NCBI GenBank assembly: GCA_022494885.1
Contig: JAGVSM010001168.1
Location: 62,001 to 126,000 of the forward strand
Source of the DNA: Micrasema longulum
Taxonomy: Eukaryota > Arthropoda > Insecta > Trichoptera > Brachycentridae
Reading direction: 5' to 3'
Length of the DNA stretch: 64,000 bases
Positions 10,101 through 17,420 of the stretch are shown piece by piece. The translations under genes and the position numbers were made by a program. The notes beneath the pieces are model-generated. The model ran no database searches, was not told the DNA's origin, and saw only the letters and a program-made list of their open reading frames with translations. Numbering within the stretch: position 1 is the first letter of the stretch; every line of letters starts with the position of its first letter.

Positions 10101-12650
10101 AAACTCCGTTGTGCACTGCCAGTTTAGCTTCGATTGACATATTTTTATTAGCAATTACTGTGCTTAGTGCGCGGTTCATTAGGTTGCCCGCATTCTCCTT
10201 TCAACATATTTTTCTAATCTTCCATCTCTTGAAAACATGCTTCCCAAATACACAAATTCTTCTACTTGTTCGAGACATTTGTTGTTTAAATTTTTAAAAA
10301 ATTTATTGATAATCCCTTACGGGTTACATACATTTAACAAAATATTTTAACTTTTAAAATTCACATTCTACTGTTGATAATAATGTTTTTAACATCTTTT
10401 GTAAAGGTTGTCTGAGTCTTTTCTTTAGTTTTGTCTGGTAATTTATTGTATAATTTCAGTCCATGGTTTATTAGTCTCGATTGTCCTTTTCTCGTTTTAA
10501 AAGGTTGAATATGATATTTTTCTGATATTTTCGTATTGTGTTCTTGCTCTTTTACAGTTTTTTTCAAGTTTTAATTCTTCGTCTACAATTACATCAGTGG
10601 CTAATTTATGATTTTTTTTTAAGGATTCTAGTTTAAAGCCCGCAAACAAAAAGATGGACAGAAGAATACTTAATATCGAATAGCAAAGTTTATGTTGTAA
10701 TTTTTGACTAATTGCACTAATTGTCAAAGCGTTTTTTGGTTCAATCTATTTATGTGAACAGGCTTTCTCCCAATTAAAAATAATACAAAAAACAAATACA
10801 GAAACATGTTGACTGACGAGCATGTAAAAAACAACATGATTTTGGCATGCACAGTCAAATATCACAATAAATTTATTTTTTCTGTATATAAAGCTAATGT
10901 GCTTTGTTATGAATTTTAACTAACTGTTTAAATTTATATTATTTATAATATTAAGTATATATTTATAAATATCAGTTAGTAGAATACATAATGTAATTCA
11001 TAGTCCTAAGGCTGCGTGAAAAATTTCAACGCTTATCAGTTCATGGTTTACCTCTTCGTTTTAATTCTCAAGGCACTCTCTTAATACCCATCCACAATTC
11101 CTCTTTCTTCTCTAAATCATATAGTGTCCATGCGGCTCCACTGTGGAATCATCTCCCATCCACCATCAAAGATGTTACCACATTATCTCTGTTTAAATCA
11201 CGTCTGAAGAAACATCTTCTTTATTTTCCTTAATCTCTCCTCCTTTCCTTTTTCCTCTTTTTTACTTTTTCCCATTGAGTAATAGTTTTGATTTAAGGTA
11301 ATTTATAAACAAATACGTTTATTTCTATTTTTATATATTTTTAACTTTTTAACCTTTTTTTTTCATTGAATATGTTCTGTAACTTGAATTATAAAAATAA
11401 AACTTTTATTTTATTGGTTGGTTGGAAGAAATTTGTGTCGCCAATGTACAAATAACATTATGTACAAAAAGTTAAATAAATAAAAAATTATTTAGGAAGA
11501 GCCTTAAGCAGTAGAGATTGAAGTTAAATTAGGCGGTGTTCGCGAAGATGGCAATGGTTTCAAAGTAGCTCTCTGTGCAAATTCGGTTGGACACCACTGT
11601 TCTAGAGACTATTTTGTCTTTTGATATAAAATAGATTAAATGTCAACTCACTGTTCACACATTGCAGGTTTTCCGACCAATCGATGGTCTCGCAGATGGC
11701 GTTTTGTGAAGGATAAGCCGTGAAGCCGGTGTGGCAATTCAACCTCAGCATGGTGTATTCTGGAACTTTATCCCCTGCCTTCAAACCACCTCGAGCATTA
11801 ATATAACCGATCTTCCCGTTATCGGGAGACACCGGCAGGATGCATCCAGTCGCTTCTCTTGGCGGGCTGAAAACATCAATTAATAGACCACCCGTCCGTC
11901 GGCGTCGTGGACGCTGCTGATATGAAAGCATGCAACAATCCACAAGCTATCAGAGAAGCTTTGCTAAAATAAGCTTCTAAAACTCAAAAAGACGAGATCG
12001 CACGACGCCTTCAGGCTGAAATGTATAATTTCATGTTAGATTCATTTGAAAAATCAAACTGTACTTCTTCTGCGAAGTACAATTATGTTCCTATGTTTAA
12101 TAGGAACATATCATAGTTTTTTTTAAACGTTTAAAATTAATAAGTAATTAATACTCAAAATAAATTAATACTCAAAATATTGTTGATAAATCCACCTGGT
12201 TCATGAAGAAGTATAGAAATTAAAAAAATAACATTTTCAGGCGTTGCCTAGTATGTAGGTGAAATAATTCAATTAGATGAATCTCACCAGCATAAATAAA
12301 GGTTTCAGCTCTTAACTTCACAAACATCAACAGATGAAAGAATTGAAAGAATACAGATGTTCAAATATAGGCAGAATGGTGAATGTTACACAGTGTGTAA
12401 AGTGATCACTTAAACCAGCCAGTGACCGGTCATAAGCCCTGTAGATGCCTAGACTTCTATATTACCTTCTCTTAAATATTCTTCATCTCTGTTGTAATAT
12501 GTTAACTACTCTAACCAACCAAAAACAGACTGATATAAGTTGAATGATTTTGTAGTTACTCGTAATTTCTTAATGAAAATAATTAAGCTTACCGATAATG
12601 TACGAGCGGCGGGGATGTCTGTGTCACATAATGACATTGGGCGGTTTGTA
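977..12650 (-). CDS. modSP: Modular serine protease (HP14/ModSP-like), partial gene, seven exons
   Basis: Seven minus-strand exons form one open reading frame: 12593-12650, 11652-11866, 9195-9240, 7522-7718, 4529-4732, 3336-3497 and 977-1101. Phases fit at every junction, giving about 335 residues: linker, Sushi 1, linker, Sushi 2, Cys-rich Wonton-like domain, and the first third of a trypsin-like domain with CGGTL and AAHC. This order is that of lepidopteran hemolymph proteinase 14 and Drosophila ModSP. Those are secreted apical proteases that receive signals from pattern-recognition proteins and start Toll and prophenoloxidase cascades. The catalytic Asp and Ser exons would lie beyond position 1. 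LDLa repeats, which normally precede the Sushi domain, were not found here. The family assignment is strong; the exact orthologue and whether the gene is active are inference. Confidence 0.85.
1102..1344. other. Intron sequence, no feature seen
   Basis: Intron between the two protease-domain exons. It contains a run of near-repeated CGTTTCGT-type words around 1240-1330 but nothing I can name. Confidence 0.3.
1345..1462 (-). mobile_element. LINE 3' UTR fragment (family B, RNase H class)
   Basis: The words 'ttcagtgccatacaagctcc' and 'gtgaatagttctagccctcc' match the 3' UTR downstream of the RNase H-like C-terminus at 57860-58110 and the copy at 41046-41230. Only the non-coding tail is present here. 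Confidence 0.65.
1465..1810. mobile_element. DNA-transposon-like fragment, inverted relative at 38540-38700
   Basis: About 120 bp, including AAGATTCGTGAT and CGTGACGTATTAGAGGCGTGGCCA, recurs in opposite orientation at 38540-38700. The left end reads TGTGTTCAGAAAATAACGGG, which resembles mariner-type termini. No transposase reading frame is left. Confidence 0.4.
1811..2755. other. Unassigned AT-rich intron sequence
   Basis: No exon signal was found. A short GC island at 2208-2240 (GCCGGCGCGCCGG, a palindrome) is the only feature that stands out. Confidence 0.3.
2756..3311 (-). mobile_element. Non-autonomous Helitron
   Basis: On the minus strand it starts TCTTTATATATATA after an A and ends ...GGCAGGAAAACGTCTGCCGG..CTAG, i.e. 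a GGCAG/CTGCC hairpin followed by CTAG. These are the 5' TC and 3' hairpin-CTRR ends of Helitrons. The same 3' end (AATAGCAGGCAAGCCAACGTT) is found at 20188-20240. A SINE is nested inside. Its 5' end lies 24 bp downstream of the protease exon donor at 3335. Confidence 0.75.
3018..3176 (-). mobile_element. tRNA-derived SINE (family 1)
   Basis: Reading the minus strand gives GGCGGCCTCCACCGTG, a B box of GGTTCGATTCC type, then a unique body ending at GGGCCTCCTGGCCTGTTG. Five copies of this family lie in the window. This one sits inside the Helitron, so it is the younger insertion or moved with it. Confidence 0.8.
3336..3497 (-). CDS. modSP: Protease exon: activation site and domain start
   Basis: The acceptor is TTTTTAG|AT and the donor is G|GTAATA. 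The exon is 162 nt in phase 1 to phase 1. It encodes D-C-G-Y-E-K, then ISH|IVNG at the expected activation site, NSFPWHVGIYQK, ICGGTL and LHTHIVI. The DCG cysteine is the one that usually tethers the regulatory part to the catalytic domain. The residue before IVNG is His rather than Arg or Lys, so trypsin-like cleavage is not expected. That agrees with the known autoactivation of apical modular proteases, but it is inference for this gene. Confidence 0.9.
3732..4130 (-). mobile_element. LINE 3' end (family A) with GTA-repeat tail
   Basis: The minus-strand reading at 3754-4005 has the VKQVYMAKMNGN..RGRPRKTW..Q motif of LINE reverse-transcriptase C-termini. It ends CCCCTACGGGGAAATGGCGTGATGG followed by (GTA)n at 3732-3751. 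A simple-repeat tail is typical of RTE-like LINEs. Related copies lie at 9615, 41770, 42965, 44755 and 61440. Confidence 0.8.
4135..4500. other. Unassigned AT-rich intron sequence
   Basis: No exon or known repeat was recognised. The piece at 4330-4400 (TTCTGTTTGATGTGCGTATGCGG) has a near match at 42760-42790, so part of it is repetitive. Confidence 0.3.
4529..4732 (-). CDS. modSP: Wonton-like Cys-rich exon
   Basis: The acceptor is TTTTGTTTCAG|AG and the donor CCAG|GTATCT. The exon is 204 nt, phase 1 to phase 1. It carries six cysteines with the pattern KCKIR..VNYECY..IQCGEYSPHGTKLHPGC..MECKSGRW..ICKP and continues into DCG of the next exon. That spacing, with a Pro-Gly-rich loop and a Gly-Arg-Trp near the last cysteines, matches the Cys-rich 'Wonton' region known between Sushi and protease domains in HP14. 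The domain name is inferred from position and cysteine pattern. Confidence 0.85.
4780..4987 (-). mobile_element. tRNA-derived SINE (family 2)
   Basis: The minus strand begins GTCCGCCTCATAGTACTACACTGG (A-box region), has AAGTTCGATTCC (B box), and continues with the body GTCAACATGAAC... to the 3' part TGATCACCTTACCTTCCTGTAAC. It is one of seven copies in the window. Confidence 0.8.
5100..5339. other. AT-rich intron sequence, nothing recognised
   Basis: Long A/T runs only. Confidence 0.3.
5340..5455 (-). mobile_element. LINE 3' terminus, inverted match to 6480-6565
   Basis: The minus strand contains CCTTATGGCAATATGCCCGCC followed by an AT-rich, AATAAAT-containing tail. The same unit is found in plus orientation at 6480-6565. 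The small hairpin before the tail resembles the end at 40676-40715. Confidence 0.55.
5684..5995. mobile_element. Foldback MITE (family M2)
   Basis: The element starts ACAGGGTGTTCATTAAACCC and ends with the inverted GGGTTTAAAGAACACCCTGT. It has a second, central inverted repeat: CTTCTGCAGGGGAGAA at 5827 against TTCTCTCCTGCAGAAG at 5882. A second copy with the same architecture is at 36250-36592. No coding capacity was seen. Confidence 0.8.
6040..6468 (+). mobile_element. LINE reverse-transcriptase fragment (family C, jockey-like)
   Basis: The frame at 6044-6292 (MSFHRTKQPISFEYL, RDLGVVLDYKLTYNEHI) is the post-catalytic part of a jockey-type reverse transcriptase. It is nearly identical to the minus-strand copy at 21657-22551 and continues frameshifted to about 6430. 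It ends GTCCGTTAATAAATAAATAAAT, the same terminus as the other copy. It is broken and lacks the catalytic motif. Confidence 0.85.
6480..6565 (+). mobile_element. LINE 3' terminus
   Basis: GGTTTGGGTAGGTAGGAAGAA followed by a GCCTTAAGGCAATATGCCCGCC hairpin-like end. This is the inverted counterpart of 5340-5455. Confidence 0.5.
6611..6755 (-). mobile_element. tRNA-derived SINE (family 1)
   Basis: Minus strand: GGCGGCCTCCGTGGTGTAGTGG (A box), AAGGTTCAGGGTTCGATTCC (B box), and the same body as at 18267-18428, ending GGCCTCTTGGCCTGTTGTGG. A deletion removes part of the tRNA-like head. Confidence 0.85.
6792..7450. mobile_element. Foldback repeat (family M1) with a nested SINE
   Basis: The left arm is ACAACAGGGTTGGAGAACG...GAAGTCTAGGCAT and the right arm at 7370-7448 is the inverse, ATGCCTAGACTTCC...CTGTTGT. 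The interior TTGACTTTAG..AACCTTTATT..ACTAGGCAACACC is the inverted equivalent of 12240-12350. A family-3 SINE at 7135-7341 interrupts it. Confidence 0.75.
7135..7341 (-). mobile_element. tRNA-derived SINE (family 3)
   Basis: The minus strand starts TCGGGTTGTGGTCCTGTGGC (A-box region) with a B box at GGTTCGAATCCC. The body follows (AATAGTGAGTTAATTACAAC, AAATATTTGGGTAAATTG), then a T/A-rich tail. Other copies: 785, 17066, 48885 (tail only) and 50985. Confidence 0.82.
7522..7718 (-). CDS. modSP: Second Sushi (CCP) exon
   Basis: The acceptor is AAACCATAG|G and the donor CCACA|GTGAGC. The exon is 197 nt, phase 2 to phase 1. It encodes FGCALPENPLNGNYS...VIWPYC...FIKCNGNNKWSSIPICH. Four cysteines with NG near the start and a Trp before the last cysteine are the CCP/Sushi signature; these modules form small beta-sheet adhesion domains. 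The polypyrimidine tract before the acceptor is weak. Phase shows it cannot follow the first Sushi exon directly; it needs the 46-nt exon at 9195-9240. Confidence 0.87.
8013..8325 (+). mobile_element. Penelope-like element fragment (GIY-YIG remnant) after a hairpin repeat
   Basis: The plus strand reads YVGRTSRNFDIRVKEQ around 8062-8110, close to the YIG..R....R..EH pattern of Penelope-type GIY-YIG endonucleases. It is followed by degenerate C-terminal coding to about 8320. The stretch at 8013-8060 (CCGACTTTTCTATGTCTACC) is shared with the palindromic element at 35918-35998. Catalytic residues beyond YVG..R are not preserved. Confidence 0.55.
8690..9075 (+). mobile_element. LINE 3' end (family K)
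   Basis: The plus strand reads YNLLPLSIKTISNEKIFKKAKK, a LINE C-terminal pattern, followed by a 3' UTR that matches 155-310 in inverse. Together with that copy it forms an inverted pair around much of the protease gene. Confidence 0.6.
9195..9240 (-). CDS. modSP: 46-nt linker microexon between the Sushi domains
   Basis: The acceptor is TCTGTTTCAG and the donor AATAC|GTAAGT, both strong. Read in phase 1 to phase 2 the exon encodes LEIPKVTLKKPTTN plus split codons. It is the only sequence found that makes the first Sushi exon (ending in phase 1) continue in frame into the second (starting in phase 2). It has the same phases as the 58-nt linker exon at 12593-12650. It is too short to be seen as an ORF; the call rests on splice sites, phase and position. 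Confidence 0.8.
9615..10290 (-). mobile_element. LINE 3' half-gene (family A)
   Basis: The minus strand encodes GNRMNRALSTVIAN..AKLAVHNGVLVPTLMYGSETWNW and AVEMQSLRRMCGK, then the VKQVYMAKMN and W..Q segments. This is the C-terminal part of an RTE-like reverse transcriptase. It ends at (GTA)n around 9618. Frameshifts and stops make it a dead copy. Confidence 0.85.
10300..10600 (-). mobile_element. LINE C-terminal fragment (family K-like)
   Basis: The minus strand reads ISEKYHIQPFKTRKGQSRL and LKLYNKLPDKTKEKTQ, the usual pattern near the C-terminus of LINE reverse transcriptases. It is related in layout, but not closely in sequence, to 319-531. Confidence 0.55.
10735..10870 (+). pseudogene. 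hAT-type transposase C-terminal remnant
   Basis: The plus strand reads CEQAFSQLKIIQKTNT and, after a one-base frameshift, LTDEHVKNNMILACTVKYH. This FS.LK..K...R..LTDEHL pattern is the hAT dimerisation region. Nothing of the catalytic part is left. Confidence 0.6.
11020..11245 (+). mobile_element. LINE reverse-transcriptase C-terminus (CR1-like)
   Basis: The plus strand reads SYSVHAAPLWNHLPSTIKD, then LFKSRLKKHLLYF and a stop at 11230-11232. The A-x-LWN-LP-x-x-IK...FK..LKKHL pattern is diagnostic for C-termini of CR1/Daphne-type LINEs. Confidence 0.75.
11652..11866 (-). CDS. modSP: First Sushi (CCP) exon
   Basis: The acceptor is TGTTTTCAG|C and the donor AACA|GTGAGT. The exon is 215 nt, phase 2 to phase 1. 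It encodes PPREATGCILPVSPDNGKIG..YTMLRLNCHTGF..NAICETIDWSENLQCVN. Four cysteines, the N-G after the first and a Trp between the third and fourth fit the CCP/Sushi fold. It is preceded in the transcript by the linker exon 12593-12650 with matching phase, giving VHYRPPREATGC across the junction. Confidence 0.9.
11870..12230. other. Intron with two short hairpins, otherwise nothing recognised
   Basis: Around 12062-12116 there are two small palindromes (GTACTTC...GAAGTAC and TATGTTCCTA...TAGGAACATA). No other signal was seen. Confidence 0.35.
12232..12510. mobile_element. Foldback repeat (family M1), one arm plus interior
   Basis: This is the inverse of 6792-7045: GGCGTTGCCTAGTATG, AAAGGTTTCAGCTC, GTTACACAGTGTGTAAAG, and the arm ATGCCTAGACTTC...CTGTTGTAA. 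Confidence 0.75.
12593..12650 (-). CDS. modSP: 58-nt linker exon upstream of the first Sushi domain
   Basis: The acceptor is TTTGTTTCAG and the donor ATCG|GTAAGC. The phase is 1 to 2. It encodes VQTAQCHYVTQTSPPLVHY with one cysteine and joins in frame to the first Sushi exon. In HP14-like proteins the preceding exons carry LDLa repeats; the phase-1 start would suit an LDLa exon, but none was recognised upstream. Confidence 0.82.
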
Positions 12651-12739
12651 CTGAAACAAAAATAATATCCCTGTTACCAAAAATCACTGTAAGTATGTTA
12701 AATAGGTACTCCGCATGCATGGGTTTATAAATCAATTTT

Positions 12740-12952
12740 TCAAAAACCCATGTTCCATGTAGTACTTTGTGCCTTGATGAACAGAATCTCCTGACTCTGT
12801 CGAACCAAGTCATCCGAAGGGTCGAGAGTTTCAAATACCTGGGAGTATATGTTACGGAAAATGTCAGCTTCCAAGAAGAACTGGGAGTGCGGCTAGAAAT
12901 AGCAGGTGCCTCACAAAACACTAAGATGGCTCCCATTTACTCTACAGTTTGA
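12740..12952 (+). mobile_element. LINE reverse-transcriptase fragment (RTE-like)
   Basis: The plus frame 12767-12952 reads VESFKYLGVYVTENVSFQEEL, the segment that follows the catalytic part of RTE-type reverse transcriptases. Only about 60 codons remain. Confidence 0.65.
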
Positions 12953-12954
12953 TA

Positions 12955-13535
12955 ATCTTCGTACATTGGTCAGTTCGCACGTGTGCTTTTTGCTATTTGG
13001 TGTCTCTTTCAGAGCCATAATCACAAAAACTCAGTTTTCATCTCTCCTATACTAAATATAGAAGATAACTTATACAACGTATAATTATATGAGTACGTCA
13101 GTAACAATGTATATTCATGTTTGTGTTTTGTACCTTCATCGATATTATTACATAAGTAGTTTTTTTATTCTTGTTTTCTTATTTTTTTAAGATATTTGTA
13201 AATGTAATTTTTATTTTACATATATTCTATTTTAATTTATTATTATATATTTTTTTTAACTTTTATTTACTTTATTATTATTATTTATTATTTTTACATA
13301 TTTTATTTGCGGTTTCTGAATTACTAACATTTCTTAACTTGCAAATTAATTTAATTTTTTTTTTTTTTTCAAAAAAAAAACAATAACGTATCCCAAACAC
13401 TATGAGGCCAAGGGCCCTCTGTTGAGTTTGGGATACAACATAATGGAAAGTGGAAGCACGTACATAATTAAATAATCGCAAAAATAAAAATTTAATATTA
13501 TCATATTAAAAACATACATATATTTCAATAAACAT
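12955..13535. other. AT-rich sequence with a small GTATCCCAAAC hairpin
   Basis: Long T-rich runs at 13150-13300. At 13388-13436 the arms GTATCCCAAAC and GTTTGGGATAC face each other around GGCCAAGGGCCC. This may be the end of a repeat; I cannot name it. Confidence 0.35.
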
Positions 13536-13539
13536 CTGG

Positions 13540-14150
13540 ACAACACGCTTAATAGAATATAAATCTATGCAATATCTCGCAGCAGTCTCCTGCAATAGTC
13601 TCTTCTCTTAGACCTTAGACAAAATCTAGACTTGTACACTCTGAAAATGGCTTTCTTTTTTAAGAACTTAATATATTCATCGGGGACATTGAACACTCTT
13701 GGGGCCACAAAAGAGAAATTCCTCTGAGCGAGTCGTAAGTGTTTTTGGAATTAAATCATTCAAATTACAGGAAACCCTCGTACGAGCATTCTGCTGGGAT
13801 CTACTCTTGTAACGGTATGACCAGAAATGTGTCGATGCCTTTTTTTTTAAATGTCTAATATCCAGTACCTTCATGAATTGGAACAATGTCTCAGATAAGA
13901 AAGTGGGGGGACATCGAAGCATCACCCTAAGTATAAATTTTTGTACATTTAATAGCGGGTTCACGATATACGCCGTGCAACCTCCCCAGCCCACTATACC
14001 ATAGACTGCTACAGACTGGAAAACAGTAAAATACACAAGTCTTAGAGTACTAATCTCTAAGATGTTCCTGACTGAGCAGAATACATGACACAGCTTTCTT
14101 AATATGGAAACCAGCGATTGGACCTGATTGTTTATTTTATGTTTGTGAAT
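13540..14150 (-). mobile_element. LINE reverse-transcriptase C-terminus (family D)
   Basis: The minus reading at 13677-14159 contains LRLVYFTVFQSVAVYGIVGW, a GG-C stretch and VLDIRHLKKKASTHFWSY. It is the same family as 56250-57065, which has LRSVYFALFQS..YGIAGWGG. It is interrupted before the normal end. Confidence 0.8.
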
Positions 14151-14935
14151 ATATTTCAACTTTCAATTCAATTAATTTATTTTAAATATACCAAATACAT
14201 TACAAAAATATATTCAATACGTACATATTATAAAAAAGAAAAAAAATACACGAAAGAGACTCATGTCAAAGTAGTAGAACTTACTGTGGTGCTACTTGTG
14301 GAAACCTGTAATTGGCTTATTCGCTATTTGTTTTGTTTTTTTAAATATGATAAATGTATTTGTTGTTTATCCGAATAAAGAATAAAATATATATCAATGT
14401 TGTTCTTCATTCAGTCTGTTCATTACTGTTATATTGTAACAAACACTAAATATTGATGTAATAAACTTACTGACCCCTGAACTTATTTTAGTATCTTACA
14501 AAGTGGGAAAATCCACAAACTATTAATGTTCATTTATTTGATAGCAAGTTTTTTCCAAGATATATAACTTTTTAAAATGTAATATTGGAAAACCCGCTTT
14601 GATAAACATATTATTTTACTGTATTGCAGAAATTGTTTTTTGCATAGAAATAAGGCAAAACGTAAATAATATTTTTATATCTACTACATACATACTTAGG
14701 TAATAGATTTCTCTGGATTATGTCTAGTCTGCCTAACTAGGTACAACCTGTTTTAAGGCAGACATTTTTATGCAAAATAAACAAAAATAAGATCACCGAC
14801 TAGTTGATTAATTTTACAGTTATACTATATTGATTTATACCATTTATTATTTTAGAATGTTTTTGAGTAAATTTTCCGATTTTTTCCTACCTAATTGTAA
14901 AACCCAGTAACCAACTTTTTACAAATTTATTTAGT
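14150..14935. other. AT-rich sequence, nothing recognised
   Basis: No coding, RNA or repeat signal was identified. Confidence 0.3.
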
Positions 14936-14939
14936 TGAA

Positions 14940-15325
14940 TCCAGGCCATGGTTTTGCAATGTTCGGGAAACATATTGAATATTTTGGGGTCCAGAAACTA
15001 GAGTTTGCGGTAGACCCCAAGACCCTTCCTCTACTTTGACATTTGGTACTGTGGAAGTATTCTTTTGGGGATTTGGCAGAATTATTTGCTTTCACAAACG
15101 TTATTATTCTAGAGATATAATTGCCTTACATCTAAGATCTCTAATTCCTCGAACAACTTGATGCTGGGGTACCTGAAGGGCTTTAAAAATATCTTGATAA
15201 TCGATTTTTTAGCAGATTCGAGAGGTTTTAATATTGATTTATTAGTGCCTCCCCATCCTATTATGCCATAAGTTATAATTGAGTTACATAAAATATAATT
15301 TAGTTGTTTGAGTTTAATTAGGGAT
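14940..15325 (-). mobile_element. LINE fragment (family D-like), degraded
   Basis: The minus strand keeps GGCATAATAGGATGGGGAGGCAC (the G-I-x-G-W-G-G region) and a downstream VPQHQVVRGI-like piece. It is older and more diverged than 13540-14150. Confidence 0.6.
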
Positions 15326-15639
15326 AAACTATTACGTATCGACTTGAAGATTTACCTCTTTTTATATAACTGTTGTTATCTTTTATTAAAATATATGAAT
15401 TGTAAATAAATATAAACATTTATTTGTTATTTCTTTTTTTCAAATTTATTTTTCCTGTTTATGCAATTAGAAAAAAATCTAATACAAATACACAAATACG
15501 ACACGAATCAATTAATGAAAATCTACAACCAGACCCGGATACTACCGTGGGTTCAGTTGGCACAAAAAAACAGACACTTGCTTAAAAGGGAGGGGAGAAT
15601 AATACGCGAGTATTAATTTTACGGTGCGTATTGAATAGA

Positions 15640-16165
15640 ATGACAGTTGTCAGAAAAAGTGACGACATAACTTTGTAGTAACGTCTAAGGAGTTATTTGT
15701 ATTGACACACGAAAAATCATTCGTATCTGGCGTGTTGATTTATTTTTTTAATATAATGCTTAACGCATAAATCAACATAAATATATACATCAGCTTTAAA
15801 ATTTAAAAAAAACTAAAATAAACCTAATTATTAACGACGTTCTTACAAGGTTACACCATTTTGCAAAAACGTTGGAGATGAGACAAATTGATCGATGTAA
15901 ATTAATCAAATAAAAAAATAATTCATTTGATGTTGTTCATGAAAAAAGTATGAATGTCTAATTTTTTGGTGAATAATTGTGTTAAACACACTAAAATAGC
16001 CTTGTTTTTGCGTTTTTCATATAAATTTTCGGAAACAGAGTTTCATGATTGCATGAAATAACTGATAAAATCGATTTGATCAGTGATCAGTAATTTCCCA
16101 TCACTAATGAAATTAGTTTGACAGCTGTCATTCTAATCAAGTTATATTTTAAGGACTATGCCTAG
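15640..16165. mobile_element. Non-autonomous DNA transposon T1, copy 1
   Basis: About 500 bp match 52580-53090 along the whole length in opposite orientation (for example CGTATCTGGCGTGTTGAT, GCGTAAGCATT-like, TTTTCGGAAACAGAGTTTCATG, AAATCGATTTGATCAGTG). The ends are inverted: GACAGTTGTCA near 15640 and GACAGCTGTCATTCTAATCAAG..TTTAAGGACTAT at 16120-16158. No ORF was seen. Confidence 0.75.
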
Positions 16166-16169
16166 TTTT

Positions 16170-16920
16170 TGAAAAGTTGTGAACTTAAAATGGAAAATAA
16201 ATAATTACAAGTGCACTTACGAATTAAAAAGATTAGGAACTGTACAGGATACATGGTTTAACTGTTACTCTTTGCTGTGGTTACACTTTCATTAAACGTT
16301 AAATGAAAAATATTTTCCTCTGTGATCTGGTGATCTATCTAAATAAAGCCTCGTGGACGAGTGAGTTAAGTCATTTAAATTACATATGAGTGTACTTTCT
16401 GCAAAACCTGTCAACATACACAACTCTTTATTTTGAGCAAATCACAAAAAAAACTGATACAATAATAGTGTTACCCTTTTATTTTTTTACATTTCAAATT
16501 TTTATTATAACCAGTTAATATTTTATTTTTATTATGAATATGTCAAGAAATGGTAGTGAAATCATTCATTCAATTTTGGAGATTGCCAACTTTGCAATAC
16601 TCGAGTAGAGGTTGCCATGTTTGCAACAAACCCAATAATTTGAATGTCAGATTCTCACAAATAAAGCCGTATTTTGAACTGACCATGTTAAAATTATTGT
16701 AAAAAAAATGTATTCTGAATAAGTTTAAATTCATATCATACTTTTTTAAGATTTTGGATTTTGACAGATCTGCAAAGTAAATACTTAGTAATAATTATTA
16801 TTTTAAAAAGCTGCTTTATTTTTTAAATATATTATAAAAATAGGCACTAGTTTTGTCATTAATTACTTTGCTAGTAGAGCACACAGTATTTTGATGAATA
16901 TTATGTTATTTGTGATATTG
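16170..16920. other. AT-rich sequence, nothing recognised
   Basis: Unassigned. Confidence 0.3.
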
Positions 16921-16937
16921 TCATATGTATTTTATTT

Positions 16938-17065
16938 GTGCAGATGTTGAGCTACCGGGAACTTGCTAATGTGGAGGTGCCAAATAGCCTACGACAGTGG
17001 CTTGTTTCCCGGCGCAATATCTGCGCAGTACTTAGTACTTATGTGTGTGCTGTATTCATTACATT
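16938..17065 (+). other. Possible exon or retained coding fragment
   Basis: The sequence is preceded by TTTTATTTGTGCAG, a good acceptor. It then reads MLSYRELANVEVPNSLRQW followed by LVSRRNICAVLSTYV before AT-rich DNA. Its base use is much less AT-rich than its surroundings. No donor is convincing and I do not recognise the protein; a SINE begins right after it. Confidence 0.25.
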
Positions 17066-17244
17066 ATTTTTTTTTTTTGAAGAGAAATACTTGAGTTCTT
17101 ATCATTCACTCAAATATTTCAATTTTCGTACCATTTCCTAAAAGCCGTAAATAACTTGTGCTGGAAAAATGGAAACCGAGTTGTGGTAGAGTGAGATTTG
17201 AACCTCGGACCTTTGGCAATACTACCACGGGACCACAACCCGGT
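17066..17244 (-). mobile_element. tRNA-derived SINE (family 3)
   Basis: The minus strand begins CCGGGTTGTGGTCCCGTGGTAG with the B-box region GAGGTTCAAATCTC. It then has the body with AAATATTTGAG and ends in a T/A run at 17066. Part of the D/anticodon-like region is deleted. Confidence 0.75.
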
Positions 17245-17324
17245 TTATTATGTTTTTTACTAAAATTTTTGATGGCGGATTTTCAATTTTATTTGTAATT
17301 TCAAACAAGCACCACGAAGCGCAC

Positions 17325-17420
17325 ACAACAGTCAGCTGACTCACAATGGCGTCAACTCCTTCTCAATAGGTCAGGAGTACCGCGCATGCGCGAAACGGAA
17401 GTGACAAGAAATACAAACGG
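17325..17420. promoter_or_regulatory. Candidate promoter with NRF1 and ETS-type sites
   Basis: GCGCATGCGC at about 17382 is a perfect NRF1/Ewg palindrome, followed at once by CGGAAGTG, an ETS core. GCCAT-type sites and CAGCTGACTCA flank it. On the minus strand a GCCATT|GTGAGTCAG donor-like sequence lies about 40 bp downstream, as in a 5' UTR exon. The patch is clearly richer in CpG than its AT-rich surroundings. The transcript it would serve is unknown. Confidence 0.4.

Noticed and set aside
7522..11866. The two Sushi exons as mutually exclusive alternative exons
   Set aside because: Their phases forbid direct joining, which first suggested exclusive use. The 46-nt exon at 9195-9240 with proper splice sites restores the frame, so both can be in one transcript. 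Skipping remains possible but is not required.
13171..13386. 71-residue hydrophobic frame resembling a membrane protein
   Set aside because: It is a translation of T-rich DNA (Phe, Leu, Tyr, Ile only) without start context or homology.
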